Positions 45,238 through 57,940 of a stretch of DNA of 64,000 bases are shown piece by piece. Below the pieces are notes generated by a model. It saw only the letters and a program-made list of their open reading frames with translations. It was not told the origin of the DNA and did not search any database. Origin of the DNA: Phaeosaccion multiseriatum (taxonomy: Eukaryota > Ochrophyta, other classes); the NCBI GenBank assembly GCA_965112735.1, contig OZ218960.1:496001-560000 (forward strand), read 5' to 3'. Position 1 is the first letter of the stretch. Each line of letters begins with the position of its first letter. The position numbers and the translations under genes were made by a program.

Positions 45238-46692
45238 ATGGCGGGCGCTAAGCGCAGCAGCAGCAAAGGCGAGCCACAGAGACGCGCGTGCGACTTCTGC
45301 AGGAGGCAGAAGCGTGGCTGCGACCACAAGGTTCAGTGTGGCCAGTGTAAGAAGCGCGGCATCACCTGCACGTACTCATTCAGGCGCCCCGAAGATGAAG
45401 GGCAATCCCAAGCCCCAGCCCCTGCGTCTGTCATCGCCGAGCCTCTCAAGGTGACAAAGAAGAAGCCCATAGTGAGCCCCGTACCCAAGTCTCAGCTGCC
45501 CGTCGGGGGCGTGCGCTTCACCTCGGCAGCAAGGCCCAAGAAGCGGCCACTGGTCTCCGACGTGGAGGACTCTATCGAGGAGGGGGAGGAGGACTGGGTA
45601 CCCAACGGCACCACCAGCAGCAGTGCCGCCCCAAGCCGACCCAAGCGATCTCGGCGCAGGAGCGTAAGAGTACCATCGACCCCCATCAGAGATGACGAGT
45701 CGTCATCCTCCTCGGAGGCGGAGCAAGATAGGGACACAGGCAGGTCGGGGGAAGGAGAAGGAGAGCAACAAGAGGCAGGATGGGGCGGCCAACGGCCGAG
45801 TCGGCTCGCAGACGTCCTCGATGATGAGAGTCTCAACAGCAGCATGACTGTGCTCCCCCCGCCCGTGAGGAGGAGGGGCAGCAGTAGCTGCAGCAGCAGC
45901 ACCACCAGCAACATCGTCATCCCCCCCTCCACAGCCCGCCCCCCCATGGCGGTGCTGATCCCGCCCAACACGGCGCACGACTTCAACCCACCCACCGCGC
46001 CGGAGGGGGGCTGGGGAGGCACGGGGGCCGGGGAGTTGGGAACGGGCTGGGGAAGGACGCCGCTGGGTGAGTTGCGTAGGGATGGCAACCCGCCGCCCGT
46101 CGGGAGTCCCACACGCAAGGGGCGCAAGGTCGGTCTGATGGCCAAGAACACGGCAGGCAGCAGCAGCAGCAGCAGCGGCAGCATCGGAAGCACAAGTGTT
46201 GGAAACGGCCATTTGTTCGCACCCTCCTATCCCGCCTTATCGGACGCGGCGCTGGAGGCGTTGGTCATGTGGGTGCCCCCTGTGGAGGGCGGTATGCAGA
46301 GGAGCACGAGTACCAGCAGCAGCAGCAGCAGCAGCGTGAGCAGTGCAGGGGGAGGAGGAGGAGGAGGAGGAGGAGGAGGAGGAGGAGGAGGAAGGTCCTT
46401 CCCTTCGGTGACGTCTTGGGCGAACTACAACGGAGTCAGCACGGGCAGCAACGCCGGTAGCCTGCACGCGGGCATTCCAGGCCGGGGCATGTCCATCGGA
46501 GGTGACGGTGGGGGCAGCGGGGCAGACGCAATGCTCAGCCTGGGAAGCGCTGGCTCCTGCCTTCCGCCCCCCATCCCTACCCCAAGAGGAGGCCTGCCCA
46601 TCACGAGGCAGAACTCTCTGGCCGAGGCGGTGGGCAAGCTGGACGAGGATTTACACTCCTCTATGGACGACTCGGTGCTGGACCTGTTCTAG
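45238..46692 (+). CDS. Zn2Cys6 (fungal-type) DNA-binding protein
   Basis: Single exon, 484 aa. Cysteines 18, 21, 28, 34, 37 and 44 form a binuclear zinc cluster (CDFCRRQKRGCD...CGQCKKRGITC) with the basic residues expected for DNA contact. The rest is low complexity: Ser-rich, acidic, Pro/Gly-rich, and a pure Gly tract near residue 380. No fungal-type middle homology domain is seen. Zn2Cys6 proteins are mostly fungal regulators but are known in stramenopile algae, where one regulates lipid accumulation in Nannochloropsis. Target genes here are unknown. Confidence 0.88.
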   Translation: MAGAKRSSSKGEPQRRACDFCRRQKRGCDHKVQCGQCKKRGITCTYSFRRPEDEGQSQAPAPASVIAEPLKVTKKKPIVSPVPKSQLPVGGVRFTSAARPKKRPLVSDVEDSIEEGEEDWVPNGTTSSSAAPSRPKRSRRRSVRVPSTPIRDDESSSSSEAEQDRDTGRSGEGEGEQQEAGWGGQRPSRLADVLDDESLNSSMTVLPPPVRRRGSSSCSSSTTSNIVIPPSTARPPMAVLIPPNTAHDFNPPTAPEGGWGGTGAGELGTGWGRTPLGELRRDGNPPPVGSPTRKGRKVGLMAKNTAGSSSSSSGSIGSTSVGNGHLFAPSYPALSDAALEALVMWVPPVEGGMQRSTSTSSSSSSSVSSAGGGGGGGGGGGGGGGRSFPSVTSWANYNGVSTGSNAGSLHAGIPGRGMSIGGDGGGSGADAMLSLGSAGSCLPPPIPTPRGGLPITRQNSLAEAVGKLDEDLHSSMDDSVLDLF

Positions 46693-47945
46693 AGACAAAA
46701 AGAGAGTGGGCGGGGTAGGGCCTGTTCTGGTATCGTATGTACACTACCTAGTACGTTCGAAGCGGAGGGAGGGGGGGGGGGAGAGGAGACGGGATGATCG
46801 AGCCCGAGGGAGGAACGGCGGCGCCTGGGGATGTGGCGCAGGGGGAGGGAGGGAGGGAGGGAGGGAGGGAGGGAAGGACACAACAAACAAACACAGCACG
46901 GGCCCAGTTTTGAGTTTTTGATAGAGGGGCCGAGCGAAGCAGGGAGGGATAGGGAGGGTATGGGGTGTGGGGTATGGGGAAGGTGTGTGTGGATGTGTGT
47001 GGTGTAGTGTGTAGTGCAGTGGTGCTGTCGAAATGACAATGACAGACGAGTGAGACCGACAAGTGTGTGTCCACAAGGGTCGGAAGGGTGGCGTGCGACG
47101 GGAGGGAAGAGGAGGAGGAGGAGGAGGAGGTGGTGGTGTGGTGTGTGTGGGGCGTTCGGTGACCACAGCGAGGCCACCGCTTCAAGCAGCTTTGTTTTTT
47201 TGTTTCTTATATTCTTGGTATTATTTGTGTCGGGTATTTGTTGAACTATATGTGGGTGGTACAATAGGGAATGAAAAAGGAAAAGAGGGAGAGAGAGAAC
47301 AAAAAGTGAAAAGTTGGTTGTACATACGATCGATCGACCGACCGGGTTGGTGCGGGGTGCAAGCTTGGTGGCACGAGCAGCACGGCCGCGTGTGGTGTGT
47401 GGGTGGGTGGGTGGGTGTGTCGTGTCAGCAGGGGCAGGGGCGAGAGAGAGATTGTCGCTCTGCCATCGCCCAAACGAACAAAGAGGACACACTGTACATA
47501 GAGGATAAATAGTGCCAAAAAAAAATAGAAGAAACCACACAAAAAGAAAAGAATTTTTCCCCCTTCAATTTTTTGGACACTTGTAGCAAAATGACGCTGG
47601 GAGAAGGAGAAGCGCTATATCTCTTCGTGTAGCTCTTTGAGATGCCTATCGATCCATTCCATAGTCTTTCGGGTTTCTGGTGCGAGAGAGAGGGAAAAAA
47701 AACGGGCAACGCAAAAATACTAAGTAATAATGAAGCTGCGAGAGAGTAATACGAGAAAGAGAAAAGCCTTCCTGCAGGCCCCCGCACAGCGTAACGTAAC
47801 GGGAAGGAGAAGCGTCCCCCCCCTCCTCCTCCTCCTCCTCCTCCTCCTCACTCACTCACCATCTACCAACCTCATCTAAAAAAAAATAAAAATAAAATTA
47901 AATTAGTAAAATATAAAATATTAAGACCCCCCCCTTCCTGCCCTC
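46693..47945. other. Convergent 3' flank, no gene
   Basis: GGGA and GGA repeats, GT-rich stretches and AT-rich segments (47500-47580, 47880-47925) between the Zn2Cys6 and cap methyltransferase stop codons. ATAAATAG and AAAATAAAATTAAAT are possible 3' processing elements. Confidence 0.4.
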
Positions 47946-49217
47946 TCACCCCTCCCTCTCCTTCGCCACCAGAGCCTTCTTGTCTGCGGCCGAGAGAGAG
48001 TCCCACGTGTCCGCATGCTTCCTCTTGGCCTCCGTGAGGGCTCGAATCTGCGCCGCCATTTCCGCGTCATCCTCATCGTCCTCCGAGTCTTCCTCGGGGG
48101 AGGGGAGGGGTGAGCGAGGGCGCGGCGGCGGCGGGGGGGGGGGTTGACGAGGGGGCGGGGTACCACCTCCACCTCCACCTTCACCTCCACCACCTTCACC
48201 TCCACCTGGTGCTGCTGTATCACCAACTGCTGCTGCTCCTCCTCCTCCAGTACCACCACCACCACCACCACCCTCACCCCCTGCCCCACTCCCGCTGCTG
48301 AGCAGCTTCCAGCGCAGGGTGTAGCTTGGCGTGTTTGCATCTGGTGACCCCTCGGGAGAGAGCGGGCAGCAACGCGGCTCGTACTCCAGCGGTGGCGGGG
48401 AGGGCGGAATCTCTCCCGTCCAGCCGGGGGGGGGGTGCGGCGGAGTGAGGGGCAGGTGGAGGGGCTGCTGCCCATATGACTGCTGCTGCTGTCCATGCTG
48501 CTGTGGGGGCGCCCCGGGGGCGGGAATGATGGGAGAGCCGGGGCGGCCCGGGGGGACATTCCCAGGGGGGGGTGGTGTCCCGGGGGGGGAGGACGGCGCG
48601 AAGGACGCTCCTGTTCCTCCTCCTGTGCCCTCCTCCTCCGGCGGCGGCGAGTGAGGAGAGAAAGTGCCCCCCGGGGGAGGTGAAGGAGAGCGCGGTGCGT
48701 ACGGACCTGCGGCGGTGTGTGGTGGTCGTGGGACAAAGACGGGAGAGGGGAGAGAGAGAGGGGGGTGGGGGGGGTGAGGGGTGAGGGGGGAGAAGGGGGA
48801 GAGGGGAGATTGTAGCGTACCCGGAGGCAGACCCTGTGATCCTCTCTGAGTGCTACTCGACCGACCTGCTGATGTACCACCAACTGCTGCGGCTGCTGTA
48901 CCACCAACTGCTGTATCACCAACTGCTGTTTCATCGCTCCCCTCCTCCTTGACGAACACGAGGGCCATGTACATGCCCGCAATCTTCCACTCGGGCTCGG
49001 ACATGGAGCCGCGGATGTTCAGCGCATTCAGCTTGCCTGGGGCAGTTGGTGATACAGGAGGGGCAGGGGCAGAGGGGCAAGGGTAGACAAGTGGAGGCAT
49101 ATAGGTAGGGAGGGAGGGAGGGAGGGAAGGAGGGAGAGAGAAGAGGCGTATGGGCAGGCCGTGAGGGTGGGGCTCTCTCTCCAGCCCTCTCTCTCTCCCT
49201 CTCTCCCTCTCTCTCTC

Positions 49218-49252
<35 letters not shown>

Positions 49253-52200
49253 ATCTGTCTATCGATCTCTGCTCTCTCTTCCTGCGCTTCTCGCTGTGTG
49301 CACAGATCTGTATATGTCACTACCTGTCTGTTGTTACTGCTCTCTTTCTCCCTCCCTCCCTCCCTCCCTCCCTCACCGAGCAAGTCCTGATGCCTGGGCA
49401 TGGCGGCGTGTTTGGCGTAAAAATCGTGAAAGTTCCACGCGTCCTCTAACCGCAGTCCGCACTCGGCAGCAACGGCCTTGAGGGGCGGCAGGGGAAGCAT
49501 CCACTCCGGGGCGTCCACCGCGGCCTGGTTCTCCTCCTGTTGGTGATACAGGGGGTGCAGAGGCAGTTTGTGATGCAGTAGCAGCAGTTGATGATGCAGC
49601 CGCAGCAGTTGGTGATACAGCAGCAGCAGTTGGAAGTGAGAGGATGGAGACGGTGATGGCGATGGTGATACAGCAGCAGCGCGTAGGAGCATGGAGCATG
49701 GAGCATGGTCACATCAATCACAGCACTGCTCTCACGGACGACGACCTCAGCTCAGGCAATTAAGCTGAGCGCCACATTCGCGCGCGCGCCCTCAGCACCC
49801 ACCCACCCACCCACCCACCCACCCACCCAATCCAACGCACGTACCCACCCCAACCCACCACACCGGCACTCACAGCACTCACACAACCCACCCACGCACC
49901 CACACACCCACCCACCCACCCACCCACCCACCCACCCACCCACCCACGCACCCACGCACCCACCCACGCACCCACGCATGCACCCACCTTGAGCGTGAAC
50001 CAGTAGCGCAGGCCCCATGGGCTGCCATCGGCCCTGTTGTCTGCTCTGCTGCGAGAGAGGAGCGTGTCCCTCGCGTCTTTGTCGAAGGAGACGGAGAGGA
50101 GGTGGTGCCCCTGTCGGTCCTCCACGTCAACTGTAATCACCTCCTTCTGGAGCGTCTCGCCCGTCTCGGGGTGAGTCATATCCACCACCGCGTCTGTGGA
50201 GTGCCCCATCAGCATCTGGGGTTGTAGTATGTCAATGGGTGGGTGCGTGCGTGAGTGGGTGAGCGAGCGAAAGTCAGGACTGCGAGTGAGTGAGCATTTG
50301 TCAGCGCAGTGAGGGATTGGGTGGGGGGGTATTTAATTGACTTATAGGAATCAACCTAAGAATTACGTGGTGGGGGGTGGGGGAAGGAGGGGCAAGAGGA
50401 GTACAACATCATACAGCGCTCCTTGTATGTATGTATGTATGTATGTATGTATGTATGTATGTATGTATGTATGTATGTATGTATGCATGTATGCATGTAT
50501 GTATGCATGTATGTATGTGTGTATGTATATATGTATGTGTGTATGTATGTATGTATGTATGTATGCATGTATGAATGTATGTATGTATGCATGTATGTAT
50601 GTATGTATGTATGTATGTCGATACACAGACGTAGGCACTCACTCCATACTCCCCTTCTCACTCACTCCATAACAAACGATCTAGTGTGCTCATTCTCTCC
50701 GCTTGTCAACCCACCACCACCCCCACCACCCACCTCACTCACTCACTCACTCACTTACCCACTCACTCACCCCACACCACTCACTCACCCTCCCCCCCCC
50801 CCCCCGCACGCACGCACCTGCAGCAGCACCCGCGCGTCAACAGTGGTGGCGAGAAGCTTCCCTCCAGGCCTCAGACTGGCGCTCACCGCCGTTAAAAACG
50901 CCCTGAGTCTCTCCTCTGACTCCGCCATGTAATGAAGCGCAAACTGCACACTGGCCACATCGAACACCTCCCCCGGGGCCATCGCAGGCCCCCCTGGGCC
51001 CCCCGGCCCTGCCTCCCCAGTGATTCTCCATCCACGGCCTCTCTCCCAAACGCGCAGGCCCATCCCGTGCGTGAGGCTCTGTCTGCCCAGGTCAGCCTCT
51101 ACAAAGCGCATATTTGTGTTTCGCAGCGCCCCATTGGCTTCGGCCCGCCCCACGGCGTCTTCCAGTGACTTACGCGCAATGTCCACCCCGACGTAGAAAC
51201 CCTTGCTGAGCCCCCCCGGGTGCTTGACCCACTTGCCCATATCCCCGCCCTTGCCGCATGCAAGGTCAAGTACCCGTAGTCCTGATACCTCGGCCCCTCC
51301 TTTCCCTGTCAGGGGAGAGGCGAGGGGGAGTGAGGTGTCGGGTGTTGGGTGTCAGGACAGGGGAGGGTCAGGGCGAGGGAGAGAGGCACAGAGAGAGAGG
51401 AGAGAGCGCGAGAGAGAGAGGAGGGAGAGAGAGAGAGAGTGGAAGGGGTTGAGATGTGAGGTGTGAGGTGTGAGGTGTGAGGTGAGTAAGTGAGTGAACC
51501 ATTCCTTCCTTCCTTCCTTCCTTCCTTCCTTCCTTTCTGGGTAAGTGGTTGAGCGAGTGAGTGAGGGAGTGCGCAAGTGAGTGAGCGTGTGAGTGAGTGA
51601 GTGAGTGAGTGAGTAAGTGAGTGAGTGAGTGAGTGAGTGAGTGAGTGAGCGTGTGAGTGAGTGAGTGAGTGAGTGAGTGAGTGAGTGAGTGAGCGTGTGA
51701 GTCAGTGACTGAGTGTGCCAAGTAAGTGAGCGTGAGATTCAGTCAGTCAGCGAGGTGAGTGAGTGAGTGAGTGAGTGAGTGAGTGGGTGAGTGGGTAAGT
51801 GAGTAAGTGAGTGAGTGAGGTACCAAACCCGTACCTTTCCCCTTGTCCTGACACCGAGCCAGACTGATGAGTACACTCTTAACCCAGTTGTTGAAGCGCC
51901 GCATATGATATATCCAGCTGTCTGCCTGGTCCTCTCTGTTCCGCACCAGCGTATTATAATGGTCTGCGGCCGCCGCCTGGTCCACCAGCCCCCCTGGGCC
52001 TCCCTCTTTGTTGTCCTGACCCCAGGCATCCTCCTCTCTACGCCGCTTGACGCCCCTGCCACCACCACCGGAGGGCCGAGCGCCGTCGCTGAAGGGGTCC
52101 GGGGAGCCTAGACCTGTTGGTGATCCATTTGGTTGGTTGGTTGGTTGGTTTGTTGGGCGGGGGGGGGGGGGGGGGGGTGAGGATGACAGAGGAGAGATGT

Positions 52201-54532
52201 CGTGTGCGATCTCATACTCATACTCACACTCAGCCTCACACTCACCCTCACCCTCACACTCACCCTGTTGCCCCGCGGCACCATGCTTGCGTGCAGAGGC
52301 GGCGACAGGGCGCGCAAAGGGGTCAGCCCCTTCCCCTGCCCCTAGCAATGCCCCTGCTGCTGCTGCCTTTGCTTTCGCCTTGGCCGCTGCTGCTCTCGCC
52401 GCCGCCGCGGTGGCTGCTGCCTCCGCCGCCGCCGCCTCCGCCTCCAGCTGCAGCTGCAGGGCAGTCTTGCCTTCCGTTTGCGACCCTCCTCCCTCTGTTC
52501 CTCCCTCCTGACTTCCCGCTCCAAAGGCGGCTCTGACTTGCCCTACGAGGGGGATGCTTCGTGTCCAAGGCTCTCCCCAGGAGGGGTCTTCTGTAACGTC
52601 ATCGGCGGCAGGGTCGTAGCGCGGGCCCTCGGGGGAGGAGGGTTTCTGCTCCTTCATGGGCTGACAGGGATGGAGAGAGGAGGCGGTGGGAGGGGTGGAG
52701 GGAAGAGAGAGGGTGGGGGGGGGGGTGGGGGCGGGGGCAGAGCAGAGAGAGAAAAGAAGTCAGCAGCGCCGCGCAGGGGACAAGCACATAGAGGGAGAGA
52801 GAGGAGAGAGGAGAGAGAGAAGAGAGATAGAGAGAGGAGATAGAGAAAGGAGAGACAGATCGCAAGAGAGAGAGGAGAGAGAGAGAAAGGAGAGATAGAT
52901 CGCAAGAGAGAGAGGAGAGAGGAGAGAGAGGAGATAGAGAAAGGAGAGACAGATCGCAAGAGAGAGAGGAAAGAGACAGAGACAGCGGAGAGAGAGAGAA
53001 AGGAACGAGAAAGATACCGAGATAGAGGGAGATAGAGAACAGCGCACGCATACACGCACGCACGCACGCACGCACCACATGTGGCACGATGTAATAACAG
53101 CGGATCTCGTTGGTGCTGGCAGGGTTGCCTCGCGGGAAGAGGAAGCCCGTCGCGCCCTCGGCATTGAGACTGACTTTGCACATCTTTCTGCGGTCAGTGA
53201 GGTACTTTAGCCAGCGAGTAAGGGCTTGCTGGCTCTTGGGCCTGGATGGCAGTGGATGGGGTGGGTGGGGGGGGGGGTCGGGAGGAAGGAGAGGGAGGGA
53301 GAGAGGGAGACAGAAGGGATCGAGTTAGTAGAGAGAGGATGGTGGGACGTGAGCAAGTCACTAGAACAGTAGTGCCACCACCTGAACCTCAAGGAGGGAA
53401 CGTGGGAGGAATGGGAGACTTACGACTTCTCACCACCTGAAACCGACTGAAACCGACTGAAACCGAAACCTGCCTCTCTGCCGAGCATGCGGTCCAGACG
53501 GCAGGGTAGGACATAATCCGGTCCAATCCCTCTCTCTCTCTCTCTCTCTCTCGTTGCTTCCCCATCTTGCTCCCTCCCTCCCTCCCCCCCCTCTCTTCCC
53601 TCCCTCCCTGCCTCCCCACCTCTCTTCCCTCCCTCCCTTCCTTCCTCCCTCCCTGCCTTCCTCCCTCCCTCCCCCCCCCCCCTCCCTCACTGCCTTACTC
53701 GGTCTTTGACTTGCTGACGAAGAGGGTGAAGTGTGGAAGCTTCTGTAGGCGCACAAGGTCCTTGTCGTACTCCTTTGGATCCGATACAGGCATATAGTTC
53801 CATGGATAGAGGCATATGGGAAGGGAACAGGGGTCGTGTCGTGTCATGTCCAGCGGCGTTGTCCCTGCCCTCCGTAGAGTCTCTCCCTCTGCCCCCTCCT
53901 GCCGTCTGCTGCCATCTCCTCCACTCAGCCTCCCTTCCTTCCTCATTTGCCCTGCCCAGCCTCTACGCGGCTCCATCTACTCCACAAAGCCCAATATATA
54001 TATATATATATCCGTGAAAGAGAGAGTGAAAGTGAAGGGCACGCTTTGCAGGTGCAAAGCGAAAATGCATCCAGGGCAGGACGAGAAAGGAAAAAGACAG
54101 CAAGAAAGAGCAGAGCAAGCAAAACTCTCGCTGCCTACCACCTAGATAAGCAGGATACTACCACACACCCTCCTCTTTCCGTCCTTAGTACCAACCATCA
54201 TCCAAAAACATCTGCGCCTCCTTCCCTCCATACCTCCGTGAGCTGAATGTCATCGCTGAGGTTGGCGACGGGCCTGCTGTCCTCCGCGGAGTTGGCGAAG
54301 GCCTCGAAGTGGGCCGTGCGCAGCCGGTGCTTTTTGCGCCACTGAGAGAGAGGCGGACAGGAGAGAGAAGGGCGGCGGCTCAGCGCGGAGATCAGCAGGG
54401 TGGCGAAGCCCTCCGAAGCATCTCCAGACCGGGAATCTCTCTCGCGTGCCCTCTCTCTGCTCTCCCTCTCTCTCTCTCTTTGTGTCTCTCTCTGTGTCTC
54501 TGTCTCTCTCTCTGTGTCTCTGTCTCTCTCTC

Positions 54533-54586
<54 letters not shown>

Positions 54587-54728
54587 TCTCTCTTGTCTCT
54601 CTCCACCCCTCCCTCTTGCTCTCTCTCTGTTACTCTCTCTCCCTCTGTCTGACAGAATACATATCCTTTCCATAAAGCGAGGCCACAAGAAGGGAGGGAC
54701 CTCCCACACGTACCTTTGGAGCAGACAT
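47946..54728 (-). CDS. mRNA cap guanine-N7 methyltransferase with SPOC-like N-terminus
   Basis: Ten exons: 54714-54728, 54234-54341, 53699-53772, 53076-53241, 51835-52660, 50818-51305, 49988-50215, 49377-49536, 48821-49036, 47946-48706; 1013 aa, all phases matching. N-terminal ~120 residues (KLPHFTLFVSKSKTE, QALTRWLKYLTDRRKMCKV, GFLFPRGN) resemble a SPOC domain. An Ala/Glu-rich linker follows. The methyltransferase has NNWVKSVLI, motif I VLDLACGKGGDMGKW near residue 415, GVDIA, FDVASVQFALHYM, LRPGGKLLATTVD, LRYWFTLK and EWMLPLPPL, the pattern of RNMT/Abd1, which methylates the mRNA cap guanine at N7 in the nucleus. The C-terminus is Pro/Gly-rich. The start exon is only five codons, so the start is less certain than the core. 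Two acceptors lie next to CTGTATCACCAAC words. Confidence 0.88.
50424..50620. repeat. (ATGT)n microsatellite
   Basis: About 45 ATGT units with GCATGT and GTGT interruptions in an intron of the cap methyltransferase gene. It is open in all three frames on both strands. Confidence 0.95.
51487..51815. repeat. (GAGT)n and (TTCC)n arrays
   Basis: GAGT runs with GCGTGT interruptions and a short TTCC run in a cap methyltransferase intron. On the sense strand they read CACT and GGAA. Confidence 0.9.
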
Positions 54729-55492
54729 AGGCGCAGCAGATCGGCACCTAAGGCCCAGCTGCCGCTGCTCCTCCTATTGCTCCTTTGGCTGCTGGTGCTG
54801 GACCTGCGGGTCGTGGTGCAGAGCCATTCTTTCCTGCTCTTAGCGCTGTTTGTTTAAACGGGTGGGACTGGGACTTGACTTGGATAGACAAGCTTATAAT
54901 AGACAGAAAAAAAAAAAAAGGAAACTGAAATTGAAAATTCTCTTTCTCCCCTCCCTCCTCCTCCTAGAGAAGGTCGGCCCCTGACATCCCCCAGAACCTT
55001 GAAAACTTATTACATGGATTCCCCCAACCTGCCTGACAGCGCTGGCGCCGGCCAGAAGCAGGAAGCAGGGTCGCTTCAGAAGCATGTCAGGGGCCGAAGA
55101 AGGGAGAGTCTCTGAAGGAGGCCCTGGATGCCAAACTGAGAAGCCCTGATGCCAAACTGAGAGGCCCTGGCTGCCAAACTGAGTGGAGCGGCGGGGATGC
55201 TAGCCTTAGCTAGTTTGCCTCCGTCTTGAAACGTCACGAAGGAAGCGACTCAGCGATTGATCAATGGATATTGAACACACCGATATCTCTTGTCGAACAC
55301 ACCGATATCTCTTGCCGATGTCGACAGCGCGCCCTCCCTAATGACTGGTGAGGGGCCTCCTCATGGCTAATGCCCTCCTCTGTCTCCTCTGTCTCTGGGC
55401 CCTGACCAGCCTGCTCACACGACATCGATAGAATCGATATGATCGACATTGGTCCATATCGAGACCATCGACATAGACATCGACATCGACAC
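54729..55492. other. Intergenic region with two short tandem repeats
   Basis: Upstream of the cap methyltransferase gene and downstream of the helicase. Three ~27-bp copies of CCCTGGATGCCAAACTGAGA occur at about 55118-55185. GAACACACCGATATCTCTTG is duplicated at about 55273-55313. Clusters of ATCGAT/CGACAT follow to 55495. No gene was recognised. Confidence 0.6.
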
Positions 55493-57795
55493 TCATGACA
55501 CGATGCCCTCCTCCGCCTCTATCCTGAGCAACCTATCCACCACCTCCAGCAGCTGAGCCGCCCTGCGTGTGTGTGCCTCTCCCCCGTGCGTAGAGGAGGG
55601 CGTAACTGCCGTAAGTGGTGTACGGACAGTGGTGCCATCATTCACTGCCTTCGGCGGGTCTGAAGCAGTGCCGTGCGGGTCCTCCACCTTGGAGAGAAGC
55701 ATGCGGCTCACCTCATCCCGTACGTACTTGATGACCACGGCCACTGCACACGTAAGTGCGTATGTAAGTAAGTTGCCGCCAGTTGGAGGGGGGCAAGCGG
55801 GCAGGGAGGGAGGGAGGAAGGAAGGCACGAGGGAGGGAGAGAGGGGGAGGGAGGGAAGGGAGGGGAGGGAAGAGGCGGGTAGGAGGAGAGGGGGGGAGGA
55901 GGGGAGGGAGGGAGGGAGGGGGGGGGGGAGAGAGAGAGGGAGGGAGGGAGGGAGGGAGGGAGGGAGGGAGGGAGGGAGGGAGGGAGGGAGGGAGGGAGGG
56001 AGGGGGGGCAAGTAGAGGCACATGAGGAGGCAGAGGCAGACACCACCGAGGGAGACGAAGGCCTCAGCACATGTAGAGACCGAGAAAGCTCAGCGACAAG
56101 AAACAGATGGTACAGAGATGTGCACTGTAGTTGCACTGTAGTTGCACTGTAGTTGCACTGTAGTTGCACTGCATTTGCACTGTAGTTGCACTGCATTTGC
56201 ACTGTAGTTGCACTGTAGTTGCACTGCATTTGCACTGTAGTTGCACTGCATTTGCACTGTAGTTGCACTGTAGTTGCACTGTAGTTGCACTGTAGTTGCA
56301 CTGCATTTGCACTGTAGTTGCACTGCATTTGCACTGTAGTTACACTGTAGTTGGACTGCACTTGCCTTTCTCCTTGACGGAGAAGCGCAGCCACCCATCC
56401 ACCACCACCTCCAGACTCGCGCGTGTGTCTCTGCTGGCCTGGGATGGATGGCAGTGGATGGCAGTGGTTGACAGCGGATGGTGGTGGATGGCAGTGGACG
56501 GCAGTGGATGGCAGTGGATGGCAGTGGATGGCAGTGGTTGGCAGTGGATGGCGGTGGACGGGGGAGGAGGGGGCGGGAGGCGCGCGGGGGGAGAGAGATG
56601 TGACTGACTGTCTTTGTGTGTGCCTGGAAGTGCGTGTGTGTGCAGTGGTAGAGAAGTGTGCGAGCAGCCCTTGCTTCGAACCTCTTTGAACTCTATGATG
56701 ATTGCTGACAAGCTAAGACTAGTGACGTCACTAGTGACGTCAGTCATGACTTGCCCTCTTCCTCTCACCTGCGGTCCCCCCGAAGGGCGGCAGTGCCTCA
56801 CGCTACTGCCGAAGAGCAGCAGCATGAAGGGAGTCACGAACGTGCAGTCCTATGGGGGATGGCAGTAGATGGACAGGGCGGGGGAGGGGAGGGGAGGGAA
56901 GAGGGAAGAGAAGAGGGAAGGATGAGTGAGTCAAGTGACACCGAAACAGGAAGCTGGAAACTGCACTCACTCACTAACTCCCTCCCTCCCTCCCTTCCTC
57001 CCTCCCTCCCTTCCTCCCTCCCTCCCTCCTTCCTTCCTTCCTTCCCTCCCTCCCTCCCTCCCTGCCTCCCTCCCTCCCTCCCTCGACCTGCATACCTGAA
57101 CGAAGATCTGCTTAGTCTTGACCTTGCTGTGATAGAGAATCCAGCGCTTCCCTCCCCCCTTGGAGGCGGCCTCACTCACTCGGCGGTGGTTGATGGAGTT
57201 GGGGTGCAGATGAACTGTCTCTCTGGGGGGGGGGGGAGGGGACCCAAACACACAAAGGGAAGGGCAGGGACGGGCAGGGGAAGGGCAGGGAGGGAGGGAG
57301 GGAGGGAGGGGGGGGTTCAGAAACGACAAGACAGGCTTTGTCATTCACTCCCGCACTCACTCTCTCACCCCCTCCCTCCCTTCCTCCCTCCCTTCCTCCC
57401 TCCCTCACTCCCTCCCTCCCTCACTCACTCACTCACTCACTCACTCACTCACTCACTCACTCCCTCACTCACTCCCTCACTCACTCACTCACTCACTCAC
57501 TCACTCACCGGTCGTCCCTAGTCATGAAGTGTGGTCTGTTGTCAGCTGCCGATGCCCCCGGCCTGACAAAGTACCCCACGTGAGGGCCCAGGCCCATGCA
57601 AAGCGCACAGCGTAGCAGGGAGGGGTTGCCGGCCTGAAGGCTGTGGCTCTCCCGTGGGGTGGGGGTCTGTTGCCCATACGACTGTTGCTGCTGCTGGCGC
57701 CCCTGTAGACTGGTTGGCCCGCCGCCTCCTCCTCCTCCTCCTCCTCTTCCCTGGCCTCCTCTTCCTCCCCCTCCTCTCCCCGCCCACGCAGACTG

Positions 57796-57838
<43 letters not shown>

Positions 57839-57893
57839 GGCTGGCGAGAGGCCTTGGGAATGAATCCTGCGTCCATGAGGCAGTCCAGAAACT

Positions 57894-57940
<47 letters not shown>

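Noticed and set aside
50337-50932. Cys/Met/Tyr- and His/Thr-rich ORFs on both strands
   Set aside because: Pure translation of the ATGT microsatellite.
53420-53432. 13-nt micro-exon of the cap methyltransferase gene between AG and GTAAGT
   Set aside because: Including it introduces a stop; direct splicing 53699 to 53241 keeps the frame.
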